A stretch of DNA of 64,000 nucleotides from Rhodospirillales bacterium 70-18 (GTDB taxonomy: Bacteria; Pseudomonadota; Alphaproteobacteria; Acetobacterales; Acetobacteraceae), in contig MKWE01000017.1 in the NCBI GenBank assembly GCA_001899585.1, positions 110,815 through 174,814 of the forward strand. The letters run 5' to 3'. Below, piece by piece: positions 42,032 to 50,008 of this stretch. Position 1 is the stretch's first letter. Every line of letters begins with the position of its first letter. Made by a program: the position numbers and the translations under genes. The notes under the pieces were generated by a model. That model was given only the letters and a program-made list of their open reading frames with translations, searched no databases and was not told where the DNA came from.

Positions 42032-43330
42032 ATGGCCGACCCCGACCAGCTGAAAAAACTTGAAGCCGCCGTGGAGGCGAACTGGGAGAAACAGGTCGCC
42101 TGGCTGCAAACCCTGGTCCGCTTCCCCAGCCTGCGCGGCAAGGAAGGCCCCTGCCAGGACTGGATCGCCCGCGAATTCGCCGGCCGCGGCTGGAGCGTGG
42201 ACCGCTACACCCTCTCCGAAGTCGCCATGGACCATCTGCCCGGCTACTCGCCGGTGATGGACACCGACTACACCCAGGCCGTCCAGGTGGTCGCGACCGT
42301 GCGCGCGCCCCAGCTTCCCGCCGAGGGGGCCAGGGGCCGCAGCCTGATCCTGCAGGGTCATGTGGACGTGGTGCCGGAAGGCCCGGCCGAGATGTGGACC
42401 TTCCCGCCCTTCGACCCGGTCATCAAGGATGGCTGGATGAACGGGCGCGGCTCGCACGACATGAAGCAGGGCGTGGCGGCGATGGTGTTCGCCATGGACG
42501 CGCTGCGCACCGCCGGCCTCGCGCCGGCAGCGGATGTCTACGTCCAGACCGTCACCGAGGAGGAGTGCACCGGCAACGGCGCGCTCTCCACGCTCGCCCG
42601 CGGCTACCGCGCCGAAGGCTGCCTGATCCCGGAGCCGACCGGCGGCAGCATCTCGCGCGGCCATGTGGGGGTGATGTGGTTCCGCCTACGGGTGCGCGGC
42701 GTGCCGGTGCACGTGGCGCGGGCGCAGACCGGCAGCAACGCCATCCTCTCCGCCTACGCGCTGATCCAGGCGCTGCAGGCGCTCACCGCCGAAATCAACG
42801 TCACCGCCCGCAGTCACCCCTGGTTCAAGGAGGTCGCCGACCCGGTGAAGTTCAACCCGGGCGTCATCCGTGGCGGCGACTGGGGCAGCTCCACCCCCGC
42901 CTGGTGCGAGGTGGACTGTCGCCTCGGCCTGCTGCCCGGCACCACCCTGGCCGAGGCGCGCCAGCAGGTGCTGGACACCGTTGCCCGCGCCGCCGCCAGC
43001 GACCCGTTCATGGCCAACTCGCCGCCCGAGGTGATCTGGAACGGCTTCCAGGCCGACGGCCAGATCAAGCAGCCCGGCGGCGAGGCCGAGCGCGTGCTGT
43101 CCGGCGTGCACGAGGCCCTGTATGGCGAGGCGCCGAAGGCCCGGCTGGGCACCGGCGTGGACGACACGCGATTCTACGCCAACTACTACGGCATCGATGC
43201 CATCTGTTACGGCCCGGCGGGGGAGGGGGCGCATGCCTTCGACGAGCGCGCCCACCTGCCGGCGCTGAAAAAGAACACCGTGGCCATCGCCGGCTTCATC
43301 GCCGCATGGTGCGGGGTGCGGGCCGCCTGA
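42032..43330 (+). CDS. ArgE/DapE family M20 deacylase
   Basis: A 432-residue metallopeptidase-like enzyme with the M20 metal-site signature: LQGHVDVVPEGPAEMW (His and Asp), GRGSHDMKQGVAAM (bridging Asp), TEEECTGNGA (Glu-Glu catalytic base) and IPEPTGG; the dimerisation domain follows (RLRVRGVPVHVARAQTGSNA). Substrate within the ArgE/DapE/succinyl-diaminopimelate group cannot be fixed by eye. ATG at 42032 with GGAG 8 bases upstream; upstream in-frame codons pass through the hairpin element and are not coding. Confidence 0.9.
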   Translation: MADPDQLKKLEAAVEANWEKQVAWLQTLVRFPSLRGKEGPCQDWIAREFAGRGWSVDRYTLSEVAMDHLPGYSPVMDTDYTQAVQVVATVRAPQLPAEGARGRSLILQGHVDVVPEGPAEMWTFPPFDPVIKDGWMNGRGSHDMKQGVAAMVFAMDALRTAGLAPAADVYVQTVTEEECTGNGALSTLARGYRAEGCLIPEPTGGSISRGHVGVMWFRLRVRGVPVHVARAQTGSNAILSAYALIQALQALTAEINVTARSHPWFKEVADPVKFNPGVIRGGDWGSSTPAWCEVDCRLGLLPGTTLAEARQQVLDTVARAAASDPFMANSPPEVIWNGFQADGQIKQPGGEAERVLSGVHEALYGEAPKARLGTGVDDTRFYANYYGIDAICYGPAGEGAHAFDERAHLPALKKNTVAIAGFIAAWCGVRAA

Positions 43331-43363
43331 CACACGGCGTGCCCCTCCGAGTCCATCCACCCC

Positions 43364-43372
43364 TGTGGATAA
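43364..43372 (-). promoter_or_regulatory. Perfect DnaA box upstream of nrdA
   Basis: tgtggataa is the exact complement of the consensus TTATCCACA. It lies about 190 bases upstream of nrdA. DnaA controls nrdAB in some bacteria, so this may couple dNTP synthesis to replication; a single box could also be chance. Confidence 0.4.
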
Positions 43373-43380
43373 CTCGACTC

Positions 43381-43441
43381 CGGATGGCGAATCGCGTTTC
43401 GCCTTGGCGCGGATTTTGTCCGGGTGTAAGTTCGCCATCCG
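43381..43441. repeat. Inverted repeat upstream of nrdA
   Basis: cggatggcgaa (43381-43391) and ttcgccatccg (43431-43441) are perfect 11-base complements 39 bases apart, between the DnaA box and the NrdR boxes. It could be an M20 gene terminator stem or a regulator site. Confidence 0.45.
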
Positions 43442-43472
43442 TTCCCGCCGCCAGTGTTGCGCGGCGGCATCA

Positions 43473-43520
43473 GGCCTCCATATTGTGTGCCGATCAGTGG
43501 GGGTCATCCACATCTAGTGT
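43473..43520 (+). promoter_or_regulatory. Tandem NrdR-box-like sites upstream of nrdA
   Basis: Two 16-base sites start at 43473 and 43505, exactly 32 bases apart. Against the NrdR consensus ACACwATATATwGTGT they match at 11 and 10 of 16 positions, with strong right halves (attgtgt, tagtgt). They lie 43-90 bases before the nrdA ATG. NrdR represses ribonucleotide reductase genes through tandem boxes an integral number of helical turns apart. Confidence 0.6.
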
Positions 43521-43562
43521 GATTTGATTTGACGCACGCGGCCGGGTGGGCAGGATGGGGGC

Positions 43563-45458
43563 ATGGTGATCGAGGTTCAGGGGGATGCTACCGTGCTAGA
43601 CGTCGTGCAGATGCAAGGCCGCCATCAGGTGCGGGTCGACCGGTCCCGTGACAAGCTGATCACCGATTTCGGCCGCGCCACGCTGGACGACCGCTACCTG
43701 CTGCCCGGTGAGAGCTACCAGGACTTGTTCGCCCGCGTCGCCAGCTTCTACGGCGAGGATGGCGCGCACGCGCAGCGCCTGTACGACTACATCAGCAAGA
43801 TGTGGTTCATGCCGGCCACCCCGGTGCTGTCCAACGGCGGCACCACCCGCGGCCTGCCGATCTCCTGCTTCCTGAATGAGGCGTCGGACAGCCTGGACGG
43901 CATCGTCGGCCTGTGGAACGAGAATGTCTGGCTGGCCTCCAAGGGCGGCGGAATCGGGTCATATTGGGGCAATTTGCGCTCGATCGGCGAGAAAGTCGGC
44001 CAGAACGGCAAGACTTCCGGCGTGATTCCGTTCATCCGCGTGATGGACAGCCTGACGCTCGCCATCAGCCAGGGCAGCCTGCGCCGCGGCTCGGCCGCCA
44101 CCTATCTGCCGGTCTGGCATCCGGAGATCGAGGAATTCATCGAGATGCGCCGCCCCACCGGCGGCGACCCGAACCGCAAGGCGCTCAACCTGCACCACGG
44201 CATCCTGATCCCGGACGCCTTCATGCGCGCCGTGGAAGCCGACGAGCAATGGGCGCTGACCTCGCCTAAGGACAAGAGCGTGGTGCGCAAGATCGGCGCC
44301 CGCGCGTTGTGGGTGCGCATCCTGATGGCCCGCATCGAGACCGGCGAGCCGTACCTGATCTTCAGCGACCAGGTGAACCGGGCGATGCCGGAGCACCACA
44401 AGCTGGCCGGGTTGGAAGTGAAGACCTCCAACCTGTGCAGCGAGATCACCCTGCCCACCGGCATCGACCAGCACGGCAGGCAGCGCACCGCCGTCTGCTG
44501 CCTGTCCTCGCTCAACCTGGAGAACTGGTTCGAGTGGAAGGACCACCCGCTGTTCATCGAAGACGTGATGCGCTTCCTGGACAACGTGTTGCAGGATTTC
44601 ATCGACCGCGCGCCGGAAGGCATGGAGCGGGCGAAATACTCCGCCATGCGCGAGCGCTCGGTAGGCCTCGGCGTGATGGGCTTCCACTCCTTCCTGCAAT
44701 CACAGAACGTGCCCTTCGAGAGCGTCATCGCGAAGGTGTGGAACCTGCGGATGTTCAAGCATATCCGCGGCCAGGCCGACCACGCCTCGCGGCTGCTGGC
44801 CGATGAGCGCGGCGCCTGTCCGGATGCCGCCGAATACGGCATCCAGGAGCGCTTCTCCAACAAGATGGCGATCGCGCCGACCGCCTCCATCTCCATCATC
44901 GCCGGCAATTCCTCGCCGGGGATCGAGCCGATCGCCGCCAACGTGTTCCTGCAAAAGACACTCTCGGGCAGCTTCACCGTGCGCAACCGCCACCTGCAGA
45001 AGCTGCTGGAAGCCAAGGGCCAGGACACCGACGAGGTCTGGTCGTCGATCACGCTCAACAAGGGCAGCGTGCAACACCTTGATTTCCTGACGGAACAGGA
45101 AAAGGCCGTCTACAAGACCGCCTTCGAGCTGGACCAGCGCTGGATCATCGAGCACGCCGCCGACCGCACGCCCTATATCTGCCAGAGCCAATCGGTGAAC
45201 ATCTTCGTGCCGGCCAACGTGCACAAGCGCGACCTGCATCAGATCCATATGATGGCCTGGAAGAAGGGCATGAAGTCGCTCTACTACTGCCGCAGCATGT
45301 CGATCCAACGTGCTGACAACGTGAGCGAAAAGGCCGTCCGTCCGGAGGAGTTCACCGGCGTTCTCGCCGCCGACCTGCCGGCCAACGACCAGGGTTCGCT
45401 GCCGCTGGTGGCCCGCGCCGGCACCACCGACTATGAGGAGTGCCTGGCCTGCCAGTAG
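43563..45458 (+). CDS. nrdA: Class I ribonucleoside-diphosphate reductase large (alpha) subunit
   Basis: A 631-residue RNR catalytic subunit. Active-site elements: GLPISCFLNEASD (first redox Cys), TSNLCSEITLP (Asn, thiyl Cys, Glu), AVCCLSSLN (second redox Cys), SLYYCRSMSIQ (Tyr-Tyr radical path) and a C-terminal EECLACQ (CxxC that accepts thioredoxin electrons). The N-terminus lacks the roughly 90-residue ATP-cone, so overall activity control by dATP should be absent. The partner nrdB lies 4.5 kb downstream. Regulation: tandem NrdR-like boxes upstream. It makes deoxyribonucleotides from ribonucleoside diphosphates in the cytoplasm. Confidence 0.95.
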   Translation: MVIEVQGDATVLDVVQMQGRHQVRVDRSRDKLITDFGRATLDDRYLLPGESYQDLFARVASFYGEDGAHAQRLYDYISKMWFMPATPVLSNGGTTRGLPISCFLNEASDSLDGIVGLWNENVWLASKGGGIGSYWGNLRSIGEKVGQNGKTSGVIPFIRVMDSLTLAISQGSLRRGSAATYLPVWHPEIEEFIEMRRPTGGDPNRKALNLHHGILIPDAFMRAVEADEQWALTSPKDKSVVRKIGARALWVRILMARIETGEPYLIFSDQVNRAMPEHHKLAGLEVKTSNLCSEITLPTGIDQHGRQRTAVCCLSSLNLENWFEWKDHPLFIEDVMRFLDNVLQDFIDRAPEGMERAKYSAMRERSVGLGVMGFHSFLQSQNVPFESVIAKVWNLRMFKHIRGQADHASRLLADERGACPDAAEYGIQERFSNKMAIAPTASISIIAGNSSPGIEPIAANVFLQKTLSGSFTVRNRHLQKLLEAKGQDTDEVWSSITLNKGSVQHLDFLTEQEKAVYKTAFELDQRWIIEHAADRTPYICQSQSVNIFVPANVHKRDLHQIHMMAWKKGMKSLYYCRSMSIQRADNVSEKAVRPEEFTGVLAADLPANDQGSLPLVARAGTTDYEECLACQ

Positions 45459-46654
45459 GCGAGCCGGCCCAACCCAGACCACCCACGGCCACCTCCCTGC
45501 GGGGGCTGGCCGCGGCGGGGCTGGTGGCGGCGGCCCTGCTGCTGGGTCTCGCCGGCTGGTGGTTCTTCCGGATCGCGGTACGGACCAAGCCGGTCGCCGA
45601 CTGGATGACGTTCCATCTGGCGGCGCGGCTGTATTTCGAGGGCCGCCTCGCCGAGCTGTTCGACGGCGCCGGCTTCACCGCCGCCATGAACGCGGCTTTC
45701 GCCGGCCTGCTGGCCCACCCGATTCCGTTCCAGCCCTGGGTCTATCCGCCCAGCTTCCTGCTGCTGCTGCTGCCGTTCGGGCTGCTGCCGTTCTGGCCGG
45801 CTTATGGCGCCTTTCTCGCGGTCTCGCTCGGCGCGCTCCTGCTGGCGGTCCGCGCCTTCGCGCACCGTCCGGCGCATCGCTGGCTGCTGGCCGCGGCCCT
45901 GATGCTGTCGCCAGCGATGGCCGCCGGGGTGCTGCTCGGCCAGAACAGCCTGCTCACCTGCGCGCTGCTGCTGGGCAGCCTCGCCGCCCTGCCGGCCTCT
46001 CCGCTGGTCGCCGGCGCGTTGCTCGGCCTGCTCAGCTTCAAGCCGCAGCTCGGCCTGTTGATCCCGGTCGCCCTGCTCGCCGGCCGGCAGTACCGGGCGA
46101 TCGCCAGCGCGACGGTCGTGGCCGTGGGGCTCGCCGCCGCCAGCCTTGCCGTGTTCGGCCCGGCGGCCTGGGTCCAGTGGCTGGAATTCGCCGCCGGGCG
46201 GGGCGCCCTGTATCAGCAATGGGTGGTGGAGAACCGCCTGCACGGCGAAAGCGTGTTCGCCGCGGTGGTGGCGCTCGGCGGGCCGGCCCGCCTGGCCGGC
46301 GCCGCGCAGCTCGGCGCGATCCTCGCGGCCGCCGGCTGCGTCTGGTGGGCGTATTCCCGCCCGATGGGCCGGCTGGTGCAGGCCGCGGTCCTGCTGTGCG
46401 CCATCGTGCTCTCCTCGCCGCACCTGCTCTCCTACGACATGTTGCCGGCTGGGCTGGCCGCCGCCATGATGCTGCTGGTGTTCCAGGCGCGCGGCGGCGG
46501 CCCCGGCGGCCGGGTCGCCTGCCTTGTGGTGTGGGCGGCGCCGATCGTCACGGTGCTGGTGCATTCCTGGCTGGCGATCACCCTCATCGCCGGCGGCTGC
46601 ATCGGCCTGCTGTGGTTCGGGCGGGGCGACGCCGCCCGTCCGGCGAGTCGTTGA
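45440..46654 (+). CDS. DUF2029 / glycosyltransferase family 87-like membrane protein
   Basis: About 404 residues from a GTG at 45440 that overlaps the end of nrdA by 19 bases; a later start is possible. Some ten transmembrane helices run through the whole protein (for example LVAAALLLGLAGWWFFRIAV, PSFLLLLLPFGLLPFWPAYG). DWMTFHLAARLYFEGR after helix 1 and LLGQNSLLTCALLLGS, then LSFKPQLGLLIPVALL, are typical of DUF2029/GT87 polyprenyl-phosphate-dependent mannosyltransferases, with the Asp of D-W-M-T as the likely catalytic site. It is co-directional with nrdA but unrelated in function. Confidence 0.82.
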   Translation: MPGLPVGEPAQPRPPTATSLRGLAAAGLVAAALLLGLAGWWFFRIAVRTKPVADWMTFHLAARLYFEGRLAELFDGAGFTAAMNAAFAGLLAHPIPFQPWVYPPSFLLLLLPFGLLPFWPAYGAFLAVSLGALLLAVRAFAHRPAHRWLLAAALMLSPAMAAGVLLGQNSLLTCALLLGSLAALPASPLVAGALLGLLSFKPQLGLLIPVALLAGRQYRAIASATVVAVGLAAASLAVFGPAAWVQWLEFAAGRGALYQQWVVENRLHGESVFAAVVALGGPARLAGAAQLGAILAAAGCVWWAYSRPMGRLVQAAVLLCAIVLSSPHLLSYDMLPAGLAAAMMLLVFQARGGGPGGRVACLVVWAAPIVTVLVHSWLAITLIAGGCIGLLWFGRGDAARPASR

Positions 46655-46688
46655 CCGGGTCAAGGACGACGCGGCTGGTGGCGCGCCG

Positions 46689-48023
46689 TCACCGCTCAGG
46701 CGCAAACCCGTCCGTCAGCGTGTCGAGGAAGGCGATGATATCCGCCTCGTCCTGCGCGCTCATCGCCGGCGCCTGCCCCGGGTGGCGGTCGAACGGCGGA
46801 TCGATGGTATCGACGTTGGCGCGGTCGGCCGGCGGCATGTCGTCGTATTTGGCGATGCTGCCGTCCGCCGCCCGCGGATAGACCTTCCCGGGCGCCACAT
46901 CGCGGTCGTTGTAGAAATCCAGCACCGCGCGCAGGCTATGGAACACCCCGTTGTGGAAGAACACGCGGCGCGTCGCCACATTGCGCAGCGTCGGCGTGGC
47001 GAACATGCCGCAGAACCGGGTATCCGCCCGCATATCCGTGCGATACGGCCCGCAAATCCCGCGATCAAAGAATTTCGGGTCGCGGTTGATCCGCAGCGCC
47101 GGGTTGCGCGGCGCGCCGAGCGCCTCGAACTGCCCGTCGGTGAAGCGCGGCGGCAGCCCGTCGCGGCCCGGCTGGTCCACGTGGCAACCGCCGCAATTGG
47201 CCCGCGCGGGGTCGTTGAACAGCAGGTAGCCGCGCATCTCCGCCGGGCTGAACCGCGTCCGGCCCTCCAGCCAATAGTCGAACTTGCTGGTGTAGGGATG
47301 GAAGCTGGCATCCTCGATCTGGTAGCGCGCCACCGCGAACATCGCCTCGCCGACCAGCAGCGCGGCGTTGTCGAGCACCCCCGGCCCGAATAATTGCGTG
47401 AAGCCGGGCGCGTAGGCCGCCCGCAGCTTCGCGGCGACGCTGGCGACGGAGGGATTGGCCATCTCGACCGGGTTGAGCAGGGGGCCCATCGCCTGCTGTT
47501 GCAGCGTGTCGGCGCGCCCGTCCCAGAACAGCCCGCCTTGCGGCACCACGTCGCCGGCGGATTGCGCGGTGTTCCGTGCCGTCTTGGCGGCGCGCGCACC
47601 GCCGCTGCGCGCCACCATCTGGGCCAGCGTCGTGCCCTCGTCCTCGTCGGCCTCGGGGCCCACGGAGAACACCGGCTGGCGCTCCAGATAGGCGAGCGAC
47701 GGCACCGCCCGGAACCCCTGGTCGCGTCCGCCCGGCCCGCCCAGCGCCACCGGCGCGGCGCCGTCCGGCCCGTAATGGTTGGCCGGGTCGTGGCAACTGG
47801 CGCAGGACTGCTTGCCGGAGCCCGACAGGCTGGCGTCGTGGAAGATCCGCCGCCCCAGCTCCGCCATCATCGACAGCGGTGCCGCCGGCGGGCGCTGCAG
47901 CCGCACGGGGAAGGGGTTCCATCCCGGCGCCTGCGCGCTATCCGCCGCGAACGCCGCCCCGCCGGCGGCAAGGGCGAGCACGAAAATGGCGGCCCGCAGG
48001 AGCGGGCCGCCGGCCTTCGCCAT
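46689..48023 (-). CDS. Di-haem cytochrome c peroxidase-family protein
   Basis: A 444-residue exported protein with a signal peptide (LRAAIFVLALAAGGAAFAAD). Two c-type haem motifs: CASCHDPANHYG and CGGCHVDQPGRDG. FHDASLSGSGKQSCASCH and FKTPTLRN-like FATPTLRNVATRRVFFHNG fit the MauG/CcpA group. It should act in the periplasm on hydrogen peroxide or on a partner protein. The upstream phosphoesterase gene ends 3 bases before its ATG (48023), so the two form a tight pair. It is convergent with the DUF2029 gene. Confidence 0.9.
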   Translation of the reverse strand: MAKAGGPLLRAAIFVLALAAGGAAFAADSAQAPGWNPFPVRLQRPPAAPLSMMAELGRRIFHDASLSGSGKQSCASCHDPANHYGPDGAAPVALGGPGGRDQGFRAVPSLAYLERQPVFSVGPEADEDEGTTLAQMVARSGGARAAKTARNTAQSAGDVVPQGGLFWDGRADTLQQQAMGPLLNPVEMANPSVASVAAKLRAAYAPGFTQLFGPGVLDNAALLVGEAMFAVARYQIEDASFHPYTSKFDYWLEGRTRFSPAEMRGYLLFNDPARANCGGCHVDQPGRDGLPPRFTDGQFEALGAPRNPALRINRDPKFFDRGICGPYRTDMRADTRFCGMFATPTLRNVATRRVFFHNGVFHSLRAVLDFYNDRDVAPGKVYPRAADGSIAKYDDMPPADRANVDTIDPPFDRHPGQAPAMSAQDEADIIAFLDTLTDGFAPER

Positions 48024-48026
48024 GGC

Positions 48027-49736
48027 TCAGTTCGCGCCGCCGGCCGGCGGCGTCTTCAGCGCGTCCCCGCTCGCCGGATCGAGGTAGAGCGCCGGGCGCG
48101 GGTGTTTGGTGGCGAAGTCGAACAGGCCGGTGAGCTGGCCGGCCGTCGCGTCGAACGAGCCGCCGCCGAGCCGCTTGCCGCCCAGCCAGTTGTCCTCGAT
48201 GAACCGCACCACCGAGGCCTGCGAGATCAGCGCATGGTCGATGTGGTTGGCACGCGTCCAGGGCGAGATCACCAGGAACGGGATGCGCGTGCCCGGGCCG
48301 CAGCGGCCGTTCACCGGCTTGCCGTCCACGCCCGCCGGCGCCGTGCCGGTGCCGCACTTGCCCGGGCCGTTAAGCTGGTCGGCCTCGGCGTCGAACGAGG
48401 CATGGGTCGGCTTGGCGTAGGCATGGTCGTACCAGCCATCCGAGTCGTCCCAGGTCACCACCACGGCGGTGTCCTTCCATTCCGGGCGCTGCTGCAGGAA
48501 GTTCAGCATCTCCACCATGCCGGCCTGCTCGTCCAGCGGGTCGGAGTAGCCGGCATGGCCATCCTGGTAGGCCGGCAGCTTGATGAACGACACCGCCGGG
48601 AAGTTGCCGGCCTTCACCGCCGCGTAGAAATCCTTCAGCCCGTATTCGTGGTTCGCCGGCTCCGGCGCCGTGCCGTCCGGCAGGACGCTGTAGCCGATGG
48701 TGGCCACGGAGTGCGGCCGCGCATGCGTCGGGTTGGCGGTCGATTCGTAGTACTGGAACCAGTTGTGGTGGGCGATGTAGTCGGTGACGGCGTGGCCGAC
48801 CACCGCGGACTGGGTGGAGCGCTTGCAGCCGGTCGAGCCGTTCGGGTTGGTCGTCTCCAGGTTGAAGCCGCCCATGAAGCCGCCCCAGGTGATCTTGGCC
48901 TCGTTCAGCAGGTCGCCGATGTTGCGGCCGGTCATCGTCGCCTGGTCATGCGGCACCGAGCAGACATCCGCGCCCGGGTCCACGTCGTTGATCATCGTCC
49001 AGCCGCCCTGGCCGTTGGCGATGTAGTAGGAGACCTTGGCGAGGGTGGACGGCTTCTTGGAGGTGGCGATGATGCGCATCCCGTCGGTCTGCCCGGCCAC
49101 CACCTCCAGCGCGCCCGGAGTCGAGGGGCCGTAGGTGTCGGTATAGGCGTTGTCGCTCATGCTGAAATGCTGGGCGTAGCGCCACAGCGCGGTGACGGTG
49201 TTGCCGTCGAAATACCCCATTACCTGGCCCTTGGTGCCGAACGCCCCGGCGCCGCCGGCCGAGCCCTTGCCGGTGTATTTCGGGAACAGGTCGGCCTTGC
49301 CGCCGTGATAGGCCATCTGCTCGGCGGTATAGGCGTGGTTCTGGTCGGCGGTGTTGGCCTGGGTGCGGTCCAGGCGGAACGGGGCGGCGGCGTCCGCGCC
49401 GTTCGCCGGGCCGGCGTTGGGGTTTTTGGCCAGCAGCTTCGCCGCGGCCAGCGTGTTGGCCACCGGGGTATGCGCCGCCGCCACGAAACGCGGCTCGCCC
49501 GTCGGGTTGGTGGCGTGCGGGTAGGTGGCGAAATAATGGTCGAACGAGACGTTCTCGTTGAAGATGACCACCAGGTGCTTCACCGGCGTCGCCGTCTTCA
49601 CCGCCGCCGGCTGGCCGGGGGTGGCCGGGGCGACGGCACCGACAGGAGCGGGGCCGGCCGGGGCGGCGCTGGCGGCGGTGATGGTGGCCAGCGCCAGCAA
49701 GGCGGCGGAGGCGAGCAGCTTGGTGCGTCGGGTCAT
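48027..49736 (-). CDS. Exported phosphoesterase (acid phosphatase / phospholipase C-like, AcpA type)
   Basis: A 569-residue protein with a signal peptide (LLASAALLALATITAASA). The phosphoesterase family core is clear: KHLVVIFNENVSFDHYFATY (metal-binding Glu-Asn at the start), TYGPSTPGALEVVAGQTDG, FIKLPAYQDGHAGYSDPLDE, VVVTWDDSDGWYDHAY and GTRIPFLVISPWTRAN. This is the PF04185 family of bacterial acid phosphatases and non-specific phospholipases C. Secretion to periplasm or outside is expected. First gene of a two-gene operon with the di-haem peroxidase, between nrdA and nrdB. Confidence 0.92.
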   Translation of the reverse strand: MTRRTKLLASAALLALATITAASAAPAGPAPVGAVAPATPGQPAAVKTATPVKHLVVIFNENVSFDHYFATYPHATNPTGEPRFVAAAHTPVANTLAAAKLLAKNPNAGPANGADAAAPFRLDRTQANTADQNHAYTAEQMAYHGGKADLFPKYTGKGSAGGAGAFGTKGQVMGYFDGNTVTALWRYAQHFSMSDNAYTDTYGPSTPGALEVVAGQTDGMRIIATSKKPSTLAKVSYYIANGQGGWTMINDVDPGADVCSVPHDQATMTGRNIGDLLNEAKITWGGFMGGFNLETTNPNGSTGCKRSTQSAVVGHAVTDYIAHHNWFQYYESTANPTHARPHSVATIGYSVLPDGTAPEPANHEYGLKDFYAAVKAGNFPAVSFIKLPAYQDGHAGYSDPLDEQAGMVEMLNFLQQRPEWKDTAVVVTWDDSDGWYDHAYAKPTHASFDAEADQLNGPGKCGTGTAPAGVDGKPVNGRCGPGTRIPFLVISPWTRANHIDHALISQASVVRFIEDNWLGGKRLGGGSFDATAGQLTGLFDFATKHPRPALYLDPASGDALKTPPAGGAN

Positions 49737-49876
49737 GCCACATCTCGAATAAGGGTGATGGCGCGGTCTATAAGATCGCGCCGCCGCCGATGGTGAAGCA
49801 ATCGTGACATTCTGTATCTAGGACATTACGCCCAGGCAACCCGTCGTTGTCGCGCCGGATGGGGCCGCCGCCGCCG

Positions 49877-49924
49877 ACACCACAAATTGCGATGGTTCTC
49901 CGCACGTTACACCAAATATGGTGG
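49877..49924 (+). promoter_or_regulatory. Tandem NrdR-box-like sites upstream of nrdB
   Basis: Sites starting at 49877 and 49909 are 32 bases apart, the same spacing as before nrdA. The second (acaccaaatatggtgg) matches 12 of 16 consensus positions, the first (acaccacaaattgcga) about 11 of 16. They are 85-130 bases before the nrdB ATG. Shared spacing in both promoters supports co-repression of the separated nrd genes. Confidence 0.65.
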
Positions 49925-50008
49925 GCCGGCCGCCGCGCCGGGTTTCCAGCCGGCATGCCGGGTGGTAGAACCGTCGCCCGACTCCCCTGCCAGCGCGGAC
50001 ATCGAGCC

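Noticed and set aside
45433..46881. Open frame of 482 codons overlapping the DUF2029 gene
   Set aside because: Same strand but another frame, Arg/Gly/Pro-rich; the DUF2029 frame shows regular transmembrane helices.
47394..49796. An 800-codon open frame on the plus strand
   Set aside because: Antisense to the phosphoesterase and peroxidase genes, both of which have clear motifs and signal peptides; the frame is Arg/Gly/Val-rich without family features.
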